Below are positions 1 to 8,275 of a DNA stretch of 25,324 nt, piece after piece; positions within the stretch are counted from its first letter, which is position 1; the number at the start of each line of letters is the position of its first letter. Origin of the DNA: a bacterium (GTDB lineage: Bacteria > Pseudomonadota > Gammaproteobacteria > Burkholderiales > Methylophilaceae); the NCBI GenBank assembly GCA_027310505.1, contig DAIDAS010000155.1:1-25324 (forward strand). Reading direction: 5' to 3'. A program made the position numbers and the translations under genes. Under the pieces are notes generated by a model, which was not told where the DNA came from, ran no database searches, and saw nothing but the letters and a program-made list of their open reading frames with translations.

Positions 1-207
1 CCCTCGTCGATTGCCACGCTGGACATGGCCCGCTACCTGCTCACACGCAGCGAGGGCACCATAGGCGAACTGGCGCACTTGCTGATGGCGGCGGCCATCG
101 TCGCCGTGGAGAGCGGAGAGGAAGCGATCAACCACCGCACGCTCAGCATGGCCGACTACACCGGCCCCAGCGAGCGGCGGCGGCAATTCGAGCGGGAACT
201 GATGTGA
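1..207 (+). CDS. tniB: TniB, C-terminal end (5' truncated by window)
   Basis: The frame is open from base 1 and ends in TGA at 205-207, leaving the last 68 residues. The segment (ARYLLTRSEGTIGELAHLLM followed by an AAIVAVESGEEAI stretch) matches the C-terminal lid region of TniB, the AAA+ ATPase that works with the TniA DDE transposase and TniQ in target selection by Tn402/Tn5053 elements. The Walker motifs would lie upstream of the window and are not visible. The internal ATG at 25 is only a methionine inside the gene. The stop overlaps the tniQ GTG start by four bases (GTGA), which indicates translational coupling. Confidence 0.85.
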   Translation, partial: PSSIATLDMARYLLTRSEGTIGELAHLLMAAAIVAVESGEEAINHRTLSMADYTGPSERRRQFERELM

Positions 208-1421
208 AGCCAGCGCCACGCTGGCCACTGCATCCGGCCCCCAGAGAAGGCGAAGCCTTGTCTTCGTGGCTCAACCGCGTGGCCCTTTGCTATCACATGG
301 AGGTGTCCGAGCTGCTGGAGCACGATCTTGGTCACGCTCAGGTTGATGACCTGGATACCGCGCCACCACTGGCGCTGTTGGCGATGCTCTCCCAGCGGAG
401 CGGCATCGAGCCGGACCGGCTGCGTTGCATGAGTTTCGCCGGCTGGGTGCCTTGGCTACTGGACAGCCTTGATGATCAGATTCCAGACGCATTGGAAACC
501 TATGCGTTCCAGCTCTCGGTGCTGCTGCCGAAACTCCGCCGTAGGACGCGATTCATCACGAGCTGGCGTGCCTGGCTGCCCAGCCAGCCGATACATCGCG
601 CCTGTCCGCTCTGTCTGAACGACCCGGCAAACCACGCCGTACTGCTTGCATGGAAGCTGCCCCTGATGCTGAGCTGCCCGCTGCATGGCTGCTGGCTGGA
701 ATCCTATTGGGGCGTGCCTGGGCGGTTTCTCGGCTGGGAGAACGCCGACACTGCGTCGCGCACCGCCAGCGACGCGATTGCAGTGATGGACCGGCGTACC
801 TGGCAGGCACTGACGACCGGCCATGTGGAACTGCCGCGCCGACGCATCCACGCTGGTTTGTGGTTTCGACTGCTACGCACGCTGCTCGATGAGCTGAACA
901 CCCCGCTTTCGGCGTGCGGAACCTACGCGGGGTATCTTCGCCAAGTCTGGCAAGGCTGCGGGCATCCGCTGCGTGCTGGGCAAAGTCTGTGGCGACCGTA
1001 TGAAACCCTGAACCCGGCAATACGGTTGCAGATGCTGGAGGCGGCGGCAACGGCAATCAGCTTGATCGAGGTGAGGGATATCAGCCCGCCAGGCGAGCAT
1101 GCAAAGCTGTTCTGGTCCGAGCCCCAAACCGGGTTCACCAGTGGTCTGCCGGCGAAAGCGCCGAAGCCCGAACCCGTCAATCACTGGCAACGGGCGGTCC
1201 AAGCTATCAGTGAGGCGATCATTGAAGCGCGGCACGACCCCGAGACGGCACGCTCGCTGTTCGCGTTGGCTTCCTATGGTCGGCGCGATCCCGCTTCCCT
1301 GGAACAGTTGCGCACCACCTTTGCAAAGGAAGGCATCCCCCCGGAATTTTTGTCACATTACGAGCCTAATGGGCCCTTTGCATGTCTTAGACAGAATGAC
1401 GGGTTAAGTGACAACTTTTGA
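204..1421 (+). CDS. tniQ: TniQ transposition protein
   Basis: A 405-residue protein with a GTG start that overlaps the tniB stop. TniQ-family proteins are target-recognition adaptors of Tn7/Tn402-like transposons; in Tn5053 TniQ is required together with TniA and TniB. The sequence opens with the family's proline-rich WPLHPAPREGEALSSWLNR block. It has a predicted zinc ribbon: C134-x2-C137 (CPLC) and C158-x2-H161 (CPLH), followed by Cys163. Length is that of full TniQ proteins. The gene is followed by the res site and tniR. The last 70 bases overlap the first res half-sites, as in relatives. No frameshift or truncation is seen. Confidence 0.92.
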   Translation: MKPAPRWPLHPAPREGEALSSWLNRVALCYHMEVSELLEHDLGHAQVDDLDTAPPLALLAMLSQRSGIEPDRLRCMSFAGWVPWLLDSLDDQIPDALETYAFQLSVLLPKLRRRTRFITSWRAWLPSQPIHRACPLCLNDPANHAVLLAWKLPLMLSCPLHGCWLESYWGVPGRFLGWENADTASRTASDAIAVMDRRTWQALTTGHVELPRRRIHAGLWFRLLRTLLDELNTPLSACGTYAGYLRQVWQGCGHPLRAGQSLWRPYETLNPAIRLQMLEAAATAISLIEVRDISPPGEHAKLFWSEPQTGFTSGLPAKAPKPEPVNHWQRAVQAISEAIIEARHDPETARSLFALASYGRRDPASLEQLRTTFAKEGIPPEFLSHYEPNGPFACLRQNDGLSDNF

Positions 1422-1474
1422 CGGTTAGAGCTTTCCGGCGCATACTGTCACATAATCGAACGTATATGTGACAG
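1351..1474. other. res site of the tni module (TniR resolution site)
   Basis: Directly upstream of tniR there is a perfect inverted repeat: CTGTCACATA at 1445-1454 and TATGTGACAG at 1465-1474, with a 10-bp spacer. Further copies of the half-site occur at 1351-1360 (TGTCACATTA) and 1408-1413 (GTGACA). Tn5053/Tn402 elements resolve cointegrates at a res located between tniQ and tniR, and this position and repeat structure fit. The right arm ends 7 bp before the tniR ATG, so TniR binding would also be expected to repress its own gene (inference). Exact sub-site boundaries are not established. Confidence 0.8.
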
Positions 1475-1481
1475 GTATGAC

Positions 1482-2096
1482 ATGCTAATCGGCTACATGC
1501 GGGTATCGAAGGCGGATGGCTCCCAGGCCACTGACTTGCAGCGCGACGCGCTGATCGCCGCCGATGTCGACCCGGCGCATCTTTACGAAGACCAGGCATC
1601 CGGCAAGCGCGAGGATCGTCCCGGCTTGGCGAGCTGTTTGAAGGCGTTGCGTTCAGGGGATACCTTGGTCGTATGGAAGCTCGACCGGCTCGGGCGCGAC
1701 CTTCGGCACCTGATCAACACCGTGCACGATCTGACTGGGCGTGGCGTCGGTCTCAAGGTGCTGAGCGGCCACGGTGCGGCCATCGACACGACGACCGCTG
1801 CTGGCAAACTGGTCTTCGGCATCTTCGCCGCACTGGCCGAATTCGAGCGCGAGCTGATCGCAGAGCGCACAGTAGCGGGCTTGGCCTCGGCGCGGGCGCG
1901 CGGTAGGAAAGGTGGTCGGCCTTTCAAGATGACCGCCGCCAAGCTGCGCCTGGCGATGGCGGCAATGGGGCAGACTGAAACTAAGGTCGGCGACCTGTGC
2001 CAAGAGCTCGGCATCACGCGACAGACCTTGTACCGGCATATTTCTCCCAAGGGGGAATTGCGCGCAGATGGAATACGACTGCTGTCCAAGATGTAA
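1482..2096 (+). CDS. tniR: TniR serine resolvase
   Basis: A 204-residue small serine recombinase of the resolvase/invertase family. The N-terminal catalytic domain starts MLIGYMRVS, with Ser9 as the predicted nucleophile. It carries the family blocks YEDQASGKREDRPGL and VVWKLDRLGR (arginines that activate the phosphate) and the AEFERELIAERT long helix. A C-terminal helix-turn-helix (KVGDLCQELGITRQTLYRHI) binds res. It resolves the cointegrates made by TniABQ. The gene lies 7 bp after the res inverted repeat and is convergent with pbrT, with 87 bp between stops. No key residue is missing. In Tn402 itself the resolvase is called TniC; the tniR name is used here because of the Tn5053-like layout. 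Confidence 0.93.
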   Translation: MLIGYMRVSKADGSQATDLQRDALIAADVDPAHLYEDQASGKREDRPGLASCLKALRSGDTLVVWKLDRLGRDLRHLINTVHDLTGRGVGLKVLSGHGAAIDTTTAAGKLVFGIFAALAEFERELIAERTVAGLASARARGRKGGRPFKMTAAKLRLAMAAMGQTETKVGDLCQELGITRQTLYRHISPKGELRADGIRLLSKM

Positions 2097-2183
2097 AAGA
2101 AAAACTGGCCTCTACATGGTCAGCACGGATTCGAGGATGACGGCGCTCATCGCGGCATCAATTCACCTATTCACGCCGTCAAA

Positions 2184-4130
2184 TCAGCTTTTTTGTACTG
2201 CCATTTGACGCGATGACCGCGAATTGATCGTAAAAACCACCACAATGATGAATAACACAGCGAATTGCGCTGAGAGTGTTTGCCACGACGGATAGATGCC
2301 CAGCAGATCAATGCGTGGGATCGATATTGGGCTGGTATGCAATAACCCTGCTTCTTGCAGACCTGCGATGCCCTTGCCTGCCAAGACCACGGCAAGTATG
2401 GCCACCAGCAGTGAGCTGGCAGCGAAGAACTGGCCAATCGGCAGGCGCGCACTGGTGCGCAGCAGCACGACTGCCAGCAGGGCCAGGATTCCCATGCCAG
2501 TGCCCAAGCCCGCCAGCAGGGGCCAGCCATTTCCTTCTGTCCAGAGCGCTGCGTAGAACAGCACCGTCTCGAACACCTCACGGTAGACGGCGACGAAGGC
2601 CAGCGAAAACAAGAACCATGCCGTGCGCTTGTTGAGCGCCGAAGACAGCTTTTCCTTGAGGTAGACCTGCCAACGACCGGCAACGCTCTTCTGGTGCATC
2701 CACATGCCCACACCCAGCAAGACCACGGCGGCAAAGAGTGACGAAAAGCCTTCCGTTAGCTCCCGGCTTGCCCCACTGACGCCGACCAAGTAAGTTGCCA
2801 CTGCCCATGTAATGCCGCCTGCGGCCAGCGCGGATGCCCAGCCTGCATGCACGTAGATCAATACGTCTTTCCGTTCGGCTTTCTTGAGAAACGCCAGCAT
2901 GGCAACGACCACCAGCAGGGCTTCCAATCCTTCACGTAGCAAGATGGTTAACGCACCGATGAAGGCCGCCACGGCATCGTCGTCGGAGGGGGCAAGCACC
3001 TTGTCCGCTTCATCCAGCAAGCCGCGCAAATGCAGCTCCGCTGTCTGCACATCGGCAGGCGAACCATTGGCTATCAATGCCCGGTAGGACACCATCGCGG
3101 CTTCGATCTTCTCGAACAGCGGCCGATTGCGAGTGGCCAACGCCGGTTCGACCGGCTCGAAGCCATCGAGGTAAGCAGACAAGGCTAGCTTGGTCGCACC
3201 TGCACGGTCGTCAGCCAGCAATGCCGTCACGCTCTCACTGAGTTTGGCTTTGGCAATCGCGGTGCCCTTCGGACTGCTGATATTCAGCGCGCTCGGATTG
3301 GCGCGCAAATAGGCCGTCAGGGCTCTGGCGGAAGGCTCATCCAGCCTGTCCGCCAAGACATGCTCAGATGTTTGCGTCAGCACATCCAGACTGGCGAGCG
3401 TCTGGCGAACCTGCGCGTTGGCTTGCCAGAGCTTGGCTCCTTCGTCCTTGTCGCTTTGCGTATAAGGTAGCGTGCCAACAAAGAACGCCAATGCCCATCG
3501 GTCTTCATCCGACAACGCGCCAAAGCCCTGCATAGCGGTGCCCTGGACACCGTTGCTGATAATTTGGTGTAGCGCGAATAAGCTGCGCTCGCGCGCCCGC
3601 ATGTGATCGGCCAGCGCGGTCGGCTTGGGGTTGAGGGATGCCGCTAGGGGGCCATCACCGCGCCCTTGCTGACCGTGACAGGCCGCACACTGGGCCTGAA
3701 ACAACTGCCCTCCCTTCGCTAAGACCGGCATGGCAGTCGGTGCGACTGGAAACGGGTACGCCTTTTGCACCGCACTGGACAGCGCGTGCGCCAGTTTTGC
3801 TACGCTGGCCGGATCGGCTTTGGCAGCTACCGCAGCACGCAAAGCGGTCGCTTGTTGCAACAAGCGACCCTTGTCGGTCTGGTCAGGTAATTCTCCCAGT
3901 TGACGTTCGGCTGTCGCTGAAAATTCCTGCATTTCAGCGTACTCCGACGCTTTCAGGACAGCACCGTTGGCGACCGCGCCGCCGTAATCGACGGCGACGT
4001 AGTCCAGAAGCTGCCAAATCTGTTTGGCTTTGAGTTCGGTGGTGTCGGCTGCGTAGCTTGGCCCGCCAATCAACGCGCAAGTCGCCAACAGCAAAGTCAT
4101 CAGCCAGCGATAGGTTGCTCGGCAAGTCAT
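2184..4130 (-). CDS. pbrT: PbrT-type FTR1 family permease with cytochrome c domain
   Basis: A 648-residue membrane protein. Residues 1-27 are a signal peptide (cleavage expected near PSYA-AD). A periplasmic region carries a c-type heme motif, C148-A-A-C151-H152, with Met200 in GTAMQGF as likely axial ligand. From about residue 388 on there are several membrane helices of the FTR1 iron-permease family with both REXXE motifs, REGLE at 399-403 and REVFE at 517-521. Known: PbrT in Cupriavidus metallidurans imports Pb2+, and FTR1 proteins bind cations through REXXE glutamates. The heme domain suggests redox handling of the metal, or reflects ferrous-iron ancestry. It is last in the pbrA-pbrBC-pbrT operon, 18 bp after pbrBC; in CH34 pbrT is instead divergent. 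The ATG at 4130 is chosen because it opens the signal peptide. Confidence 0.88.
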   Translation of the reverse strand: MTCRATYRWLMTLLLATCALIGGPSYAADTTELKAKQIWQLLDYVAVDYGGAVANGAVLKASEYAEMQEFSATAERQLGELPDQTDKGRLLQQATALRAAVAAKADPASVAKLAHALSSAVQKAYPFPVAPTAMPVLAKGGQLFQAQCAACHGQQGRGDGPLAASLNPKPTALADHMRARERSLFALHQIISNGVQGTAMQGFGALSDEDRWALAFFVGTLPYTQSDKDEGAKLWQANAQVRQTLASLDVLTQTSEHVLADRLDEPSARALTAYLRANPSALNISSPKGTAIAKAKLSESVTALLADDRAGATKLALSAYLDGFEPVEPALATRNRPLFEKIEAAMVSYRALIANGSPADVQTAELHLRGLLDEADKVLAPSDDDAVAAFIGALTILLREGLEALLVVVAMLAFLKKAERKDVLIYVHAGWASALAAGGITWAVATYLVGVSGASRELTEGFSSLFAAVVLLGVGMWMHQKSVAGRWQVYLKEKLSSALNKRTAWFLFSLAFVAVYREVFETVLFYAALWTEGNGWPLLAGLGTGMGILALLAVVLLRTSARLPIGQFFAASSLLVAILAVVLAGKGIAGLQEAGLLHTSPISIPRIDLLGIYPSWQTLSAQFAVLFIIVVVFTINSRSSRQMAVQKS

Positions 4131-4148
4131 GGAAACTCTCGGATTATA

Positions 4149-5240
4149 TCATTGTGAATGATTATAATTCCCATTTGCGCCGGTGTCCACCGCCTTGCCT
4201 TGGGTTAGCATCTGCATGATGAGCAAAGCAGCACCCGATGTGATCGCCACATCTGCGAGGTTGAAGGCGGGCCAGTGCACAAGCTGCCAATGGAAGTCGA
4301 GGAAATCGACAACCGATCCACGCAGCACACGATCCGCGACATTGCCGAGCGCACCACCAAGGATCAGGCTGTAGCCCATCGCTTCGAGACGTGGCCGTTG
4401 CTGGCACAGCATGCGCCCCAGCCAAGCAGAAACAGCCAGACCCAGCGTGATGAAAAAGTAACGTTGCCAGCCACCAGCGTTCGCCAAAAAGCTGAATGCC
4501 GCACCCGGATTCAGGACATGAACGAGGTTGAAAAACGGGGTGATTTCGACTTGCTCACCGTAGGCAAACGTGCGGATGATGGCGAACTTCGTGAGCTGAT
4601 CGGTCATGACAGCACTGGCGGCCACGGTGAACCAGACCCAAGCCGATGTGCGGCGGGCCGATTGCCACACAGGGGCGGCCAACGGCAGCAACCACCCGGC
4701 GAGTGCCGTGCAGCTCCATCCCAGCGTCCACCCCGCCAACACATCGGCCGGAAAGTGCATTCCGGCCGCGATGCGCGACCAGCCGACCAATGTGGCGTAC
4801 AGCATTAAACTGAGACGACCACGGCGGCCCATCAAAGGCCAGAGCGCGCCGACCACCATCGCGGCATAGGTGGCATGCCCGCTGGGCAGGCTGTAGTGAA
4901 GCTCTTTGTCCCCGATGACGCGCGCCAGGTCGCCAAGGACGGCAGGCGGGCGTGGAAAGTCGAACCATAGCTTCAAGGCGGTGGCGACCAATAACGCCAG
5001 CAAGAAGGCCGCGCTAAAACCAATAAGGCGATGCCGAACGGCCGTACCACGCGCCGGGTTTGTAGCCGATTTCGACCACCACCACAGACCCAACAGCATC
5101 AGCGGCGCTGTCCAGTAACTTCCCACGAGGCCAAAGAACCATGCCAGTGGTTTCAGCGTGGCGGGCGTGCCTGTGTTGATGGCTTGAAACAACGCGATGT
5201 TCAGGCCACCCCAGTCATAGAGAAAGAGTTTCCAGCTCAT
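4149..5240 (-). CDS. pbrB: PbrBC: PAP2 phosphatase fused to signal peptidase II (LspA)
   Basis: A 363-residue fusion of two membrane enzymes. The N-terminal half is a PAP2/undecaprenyl-pyrophosphate phosphatase: KLWFDFPRP (K-x6-RP), LPSGHA and SRIAAGMHFPAD (SR-x5-H-x3-D) are all present. The C-terminal half is a prolipoprotein signal peptidase: TDQLTK start, LNPGAAFSF, GNVADR and FNLADVAI with the two catalytic aspartates. Known: PbrB is thought to supply inorganic phosphate in the periplasm so that exported Pb2+ precipitates; PbrC is LspA-like. Start: ATG at 5240, overlapping the pbrA stop (ATGA), gives MSWKLFLYDWGGLN; a reading frame reaching to 5312 lies inside pbrA and is not used. It shares one operon with pbrA and pbrT. 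Confidence 0.9.
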   Translation of the reverse strand: MSWKLFLYDWGGLNIALFQAINTGTPATLKPLAWFFGLVGSYWTAPLMLLGLWWWSKSATNPARGTAVRHRLIGFSAAFLLALLVATALKLWFDFPRPPAVLGDLARVIGDKELHYSLPSGHATYAAMVVGALWPLMGRRGRLSLMLYATLVGWSRIAAGMHFPADVLAGWTLGWSCTALAGWLLPLAAPVWQSARRTSAWVWFTVAASAVMTDQLTKFAIIRTFAYGEQVEITPFFNLVHVLNPGAAFSFLANAGGWQRYFFITLGLAVSAWLGRMLCQQRPRLEAMGYSLILGGALGNVADRVLRGSVVDFLDFHWQLVHWPAFNLADVAITSGAALLIMQMLTQGKAVDTGANGNYNHSQ

Positions 5241-7642
5241 CGGCGCAACAACCTCAAGCCGTTGCCGACAACAAGCAAGCTGGCACCCATATCGGCGAAC
5301 ACAGCCATCCACATGGTCGCGTGACCCGTGAAGGTGAGCACCAAAAATACCGCCTTGATGCCAAGGGCCAGCACAATGTTTTGCATCAGCACCTGTGCTG
5401 TCGCACGCGACAGGCGCACGAAGGTCGGAATCTTGCGCAGGTCATCGTCCATCAGGGCCACGTCGGCGGTTTCAATAGCGGTATCTGTGCCCGCCGCTCC
5501 CATTGCAAAGCCAATGTCCGCACGCGCCAAGGCCGGTGCGTCGTTGATGCCATCACCGACCATGCCAACCTTGCCGTTTCTGGACAATTGCTCCACTTCG
5601 CGCAGTTTGTCGTCGGGCAGTTGGTTGCCTTGCGCGCGGTCAATGCCGGCTTGTGCGGCGATGGCCTGTGCCGTGTGGGGGTTATCGCCGGTCAACATCA
5701 CGGTGTTGATGCCCAGAGCATGCAGCTCGGCGATGGCTCTCTTGCTGCTGTCCTTGATGGTGTCCGCAACGGCGAATAAGCCATGTACCCCTTTTGCGCC
5801 CACCAGCATCACGACGGTCTTGCCTGCGGTTTCCAGCGCTGCGATGCGCTGCTCCAGCTCTGGTGTGCACTGCCCCAGCTCTTCCAGCATCCGGTGGTTG
5901 CCCAGATGGTAGGTCTCCCCGTCGATTTGGCCTTGCACACCTCGACCGGGCAGCGCGCTGAACTCGGCCACGTCGAGCAAGGCAACCCCATCCCGCTGCG
6001 CAGCCTGCGCCACCGCTTTGGATACCGGATGGTCTGAGCGGGCCGCCAGACTGGCAGCGATGCTGCGGCTATCCGAGGCGAGTGCATGACCCCATGCGAC
6101 AAAATCGGTCTGAGCAGGCTTGCCGTGCGTGATTGTGCCGGTCTTGTCCAGAGCCAGCCAGCGCAGCTTGCGGCCTTCTTCCAGATAGACACCGCCCTTA
6201 ACGAGAATGCCGTGGCGGGCAGCGGCGGCCAAGCCGCTGACGATGCTGACCGGCGTGGAGATCACCAAGGCGCATGGGCAGGCAACCACCAGCAGAACCA
6301 GTGCACGGTAAATCCAGTCCATCCATGCCGCGCCCATGAAAAGCGGGGGCAGCAGTGCGACGGCGATGGCTAGGGCGAACACGAGAGGCGTGTACCAACG
6401 GGCGAACTGATCGACAAAACGCTGGGTCGGCGCACGGCTACCTTGTGCAGCCTCTACCGCGTGAATGATGCGGGCCAAAGTGGAGTTGCTGGCCAAGGAG
6501 GAAACGCGGTACTCGAAGGAACCGGATTCGTTGATCGTGCCCGCAAACACCGGATCGCCGGGGGACTTCTCGACCGGGAGGCTTTCGCCCGTGATCGGGG
6601 CTTGGTTGACCGTGGAGCGTCCGTCTAGCACCTCGCCATCGAGCGCGATGCGCTCACCCGGTCTGACCCGGACTCGGCTGCCAATGGCGATTTGCTTGGC
6701 GCTTGCCTCTCGCCAGGTGCCGTCAGGCTGTTGCACCGTGGCCTGCTCCGGGGTCAGGTCGAGCAGTCCACGGATGGCGTTGCGGGCGCGATCCAATGAC
6801 TTGGCCTCGATCACCTCGGCCAGCGCGAAGAGCACCATCACCATCGCAGCTTCGGGCCAGTGGCCGATGAACATGGCACCTGTGACAGCAATGGACATCA
6901 GGGCGTTCATGTTGAGGTTACGGTTCTTGAGCGCGATCCAGCCCTTCTTGTAGGTGGACAGGCCTCCCGTCAAGACCGCTACAAGCGCCAGAATGACGAC
7001 CGACCAATGATTGCCGTTGTGGAACCAGTAGACCGCTTCGGCCGCTGATGCGGCGATGAGGGAAATACCGAGTGGCCACCAGTTGGTCTGCGTTGTCACA
7101 GGGGACGCCGATGGCGACGCGGCCATGGCCTTGTCCTCGACCTGCGCCTCGAATCCGAGCGCTTGTAGTGCCACAAGCACATCCGGCAGAACCCCGTCAG
7201 CATGGCGTACCGACAACGTGCGCTGCATCAGGTTGAAATCGAGACCGGTAACCCCGGCCACGGTGCCGAGCTTGTTGCGGATCAATGCTTCCTCTGTCGG
7301 ACAATCCATCTTGGCAATGGACAGCTTGGTTGTCTGCCCAGCCGACGCCTCATCCATGCGCACAGCTTGCATGCCGATGGCCTTCAGTGCCTGTTCAACG
7401 GGAGACAGCGAAGGCAATTCGTGCTGCACGGTCAAGGTACGCTGCATCAGGTTGAACTCAAGACCAACCACACCCGCCAGCCCAACCAGCTTGCCTCGGA
7501 TCAGCGCCTCTTCCGTGGGGCAATCCATGTTCTCGATGCGGTACACCGCTTGAGCCGATCCGGTTGTCGGCGGGGCTTGTGTCGTGGGTTGCATGATCGG
7601 CCCAGCCGAGCAGCCACACGCCTTTGAAGCGCATTCACTCAT
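5237..7642 (-). CDS. pbrA: PbrA-type P1B ATPase, Pb/Cd/Zn efflux
   Basis: An 801-residue heavy-metal ATPase exporting divalent soft metals from the cytoplasm. The N-terminus has a Cys-rich tail (C4, C9, C11) and two tandem HMA-like domains, each with a DCPTEE metal motif (C41 and C114), the form seen in Pb/Cd/Zn pumps rather than GMxCxxC of Cu pumps. Core motifs are complete: ITGES actuator loop, C455-P-C457 in the membrane, phosphorylation site D499-KTGT, SDHP, and GDGINDAPALA. Start: ATG at 7642 has AAGGAG eight bases upstream; an in-frame TTG at 7657 overlaps that ribosome site and is rejected. It is first gene of the operon driven by the PbrR-type promoter at 7676-7706 and overlaps pbrBC by four bases. 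A CadA/ZntA label would be equally valid on sequence alone; the neighbours favour PbrA. Confidence 0.92.
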   Translation of the reverse strand: MSECASKACGCSAGPIMQPTTQAPPTTGSAQAVYRIENMDCPTEEALIRGKLVGLAGVVGLEFNLMQRTLTVQHELPSLSPVEQALKAIGMQAVRMDEASAGQTTKLSIAKMDCPTEEALIRNKLGTVAGVTGLDFNLMQRTLSVRHADGVLPDVLVALQALGFEAQVEDKAMAASPSASPVTTQTNWWPLGISLIAASAAEAVYWFHNGNHWSVVILALVAVLTGGLSTYKKGWIALKNRNLNMNALMSIAVTGAMFIGHWPEAAMVMVLFALAEVIEAKSLDRARNAIRGLLDLTPEQATVQQPDGTWREASAKQIAIGSRVRVRPGERIALDGEVLDGRSTVNQAPITGESLPVEKSPGDPVFAGTINESGSFEYRVSSLASNSTLARIIHAVEAAQGSRAPTQRFVDQFARWYTPLVFALAIAVALLPPLFMGAAWMDWIYRALVLLVVACPCALVISTPVSIVSGLAAAARHGILVKGGVYLEEGRKLRWLALDKTGTITHGKPAQTDFVAWGHALASDSRSIAASLAARSDHPVSKAVAQAAQRDGVALLDVAEFSALPGRGVQGQIDGETYHLGNHRMLEELGQCTPELEQRIAALETAGKTVVMLVGAKGVHGLFAVADTIKDSSKRAIAELHALGINTVMLTGDNPHTAQAIAAQAGIDRAQGNQLPDDKLREVEQLSRNGKVGMVGDGINDAPALARADIGFAMGAAGTDTAIETADVALMDDDLRKIPTFVRLSRATAQVLMQNIVLALGIKAVFLVLTFTGHATMWMAVFADMGASLLVVGNGLRLLRR

Positions 7643-7675
7643 GGATAACTCCTTCAAATCTTCTGTACAACCTCC

Positions 7676-7706
7676 ATTAAAAACTCTATAGTTACTATAG
7701 AGTCAA
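7676..7706 (-). promoter_or_regulatory. PbrR-type promoter/operator of the pbr operon
   Basis: Read on the minus strand, -35 TTGACT (7706-7701) and -10 TTTAAT (7681-7676) are separated by 19 bp, the over-long spacer typical of MerR-family promoters. The spacer contains almost all of a perfect inverted repeat on the plus strand: ACTCTATAG (7683-7691), TTA, CTATAGAGT (7695-7703). The TTGACT-CTATAG pattern is that known for PbrR/CadR/ZntR operators. The element sits between the divergent pbrA and pbrR, so it should activate pbrABCT and also lie in the pbrR leader. Confidence 0.9.
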
Positions 7707-7727
7707 GTGATAAATGGAGATTGAGGC

Positions 7728-8147
7728 ATGGAAATCAGAATTGGCGATCTAGCCAAGCGCTCTGGGTGCGAGGTCGTGACCATCCGCTACTACGAAAAGG
7801 AAGGGCTGCTGCCAAAGCCAGCGCGAAGCGGTGGCAACTTTCGGTTGTACAGCGATGTGCACATCGAGCGTTTGCAGTTCATTCGTCATTGCCGTTCGCT
7901 TGACATGACGCTGAGCGAAATCAGGATACTGCTGGGCCTACGAGATAACCCTGCTCAGGACTGCGGCGACGTCAATACACTACTGGATGCCCATATTCGT
8001 CAGACCGAAGATCGCGTCGAAGCGCTGTTGCAATTGAAGCGGCACTTGCTCTCGCTGCGTGAAAAATGCTCGGGCGCTCGACGAATAGAGGCATGTGGCA
8101 TCTTGCAAGGTTTATCAGATTGCAATCATCCGGGATGCAACGCATAG
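7728..8147 (+). CDS. pbrR: PbrR, MerR-family Pb(II)-responsive activator
   Basis: A 139-residue MerR-family regulator: N-terminal winged helix (IGDLAKRSGCEVVTIRYYEK), coiled-coil dimerisation helix, C-terminal metal loop. Cysteines fall at 14, 55, 79, 114, 123, 132 and 137. Known: PbrR of C. metallidurans has cysteines at 14, 55, 79, 114, 123, 132 and 134 and binds lead through three thiolates; Cys79 and Cys14 positions are kept, while the last one is shifted by three residues (CNHPGC). Cys79 (rather than Ser) marks a divalent-metal sensor. ATG at 7728 is preceded by GGAG/TTGAGG-like ribosome signals. It is divergent from pbrA over the 19-bp-spacer promoter and is the cargo gene nearest IRi, as merR is in Tn5053. 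Confidence 0.93.
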   Translation: MEIRIGDLAKRSGCEVVTIRYYEKEGLLPKPARSGGNFRLYSDVHIERLQFIRHCRSLDMTLSEIRILLGLRDNPAQDCGDVNTLLDAHIRQTEDRVEALLQLKRHLLSLREKCSGARRIEACGILQGLSDCNHPGCNA

Positions 8148-8227
8148 CATGAGTTGTTTCGCACGCCGACATTGGCCTGCGATTTTGGATTCGTGAGCGG
8201 CCTGCCTAATTGGCATCGGAGAAGGTC

Positions 8228-8275
8228 GTGCGGCTGACTTCTGATATTCCGTGCAGTCGTCTTCTGAAAATGACA
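8228..8275. repeat. Terminal inverted repeat (IRi) of the Tn402/Tn5053-type element plus inner TniA-type repeat
   Basis: Bases 8251-8275, read inward on the minus strand, begin TGTCATTTTCAGAAGACG and continue ACTGCAC, the 25-bp end of Tn402/Tn5053 elements. A second, imperfect copy lies just inside at 8228-8246; its minus-strand reading TATCAGAAGTCAGCCGCAC shares TCAGAAG and GCAC with the terminal copy. Known: Tn5053-family ends carry several such 19-bp repeats bound by TniA. The terminal repeat fixes the transposon boundary at 8275/8276. The remaining 80 bp between pbrR and these repeats show nothing further that I recognise. Confidence 0.9.

Larger units (their letters stand above)
1..8275. 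mobile_element. Tn402/Tn5053-family transposon with lead-resistance cargo (left part outside window)
   Basis: Seen: tniB end, tniQ, a res-like inverted repeat and tniR in order on the plus strand, then a convergent metal module and a terminal inverted repeat ending at 8275. The terminal repeat reads inward TGTCATTTTCAGAAGACG, the signature end of the Tn402/Tn5053 family. Known: Tn5053 is built as IRt-tniA-tniB-tniQ-res-tniR-mer-IRi, with the mer operon transcribed toward tniR and merR next to IRi. Here a pbr operon occupies exactly that cargo slot in the same orientation, so the element is best read as a Tn5053 relative with exchanged cargo. tniA, most of tniB and IRt lie left of the window. 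If the insertion is unrearranged, the 5-bp target duplication on this side would be 8276-8280 (atata); its partner cannot be seen. Confidence 0.88.

Noticed and set aside
2097..2183. Terminator between convergent tniR and pbrT
   Set aside because: Only a 5-bp stem (GATGA/TCATC) without a T-run is visible; not enough to call a terminator.
5241..5312. 24-residue N-terminal extension of the PAP2-LspA fusion
   Set aside because: It lies in the pbrA coding region and lacks hydrophobic or family sequence; the ATG at 5240 overlaps the pbrA stop in the usual operon manner.
8148..8227. Small gene after pbrR (a pbrD-like or other cargo gene)
   Set aside because: No frame with a start, ribosome site and plausible protein was found before the transposon end.
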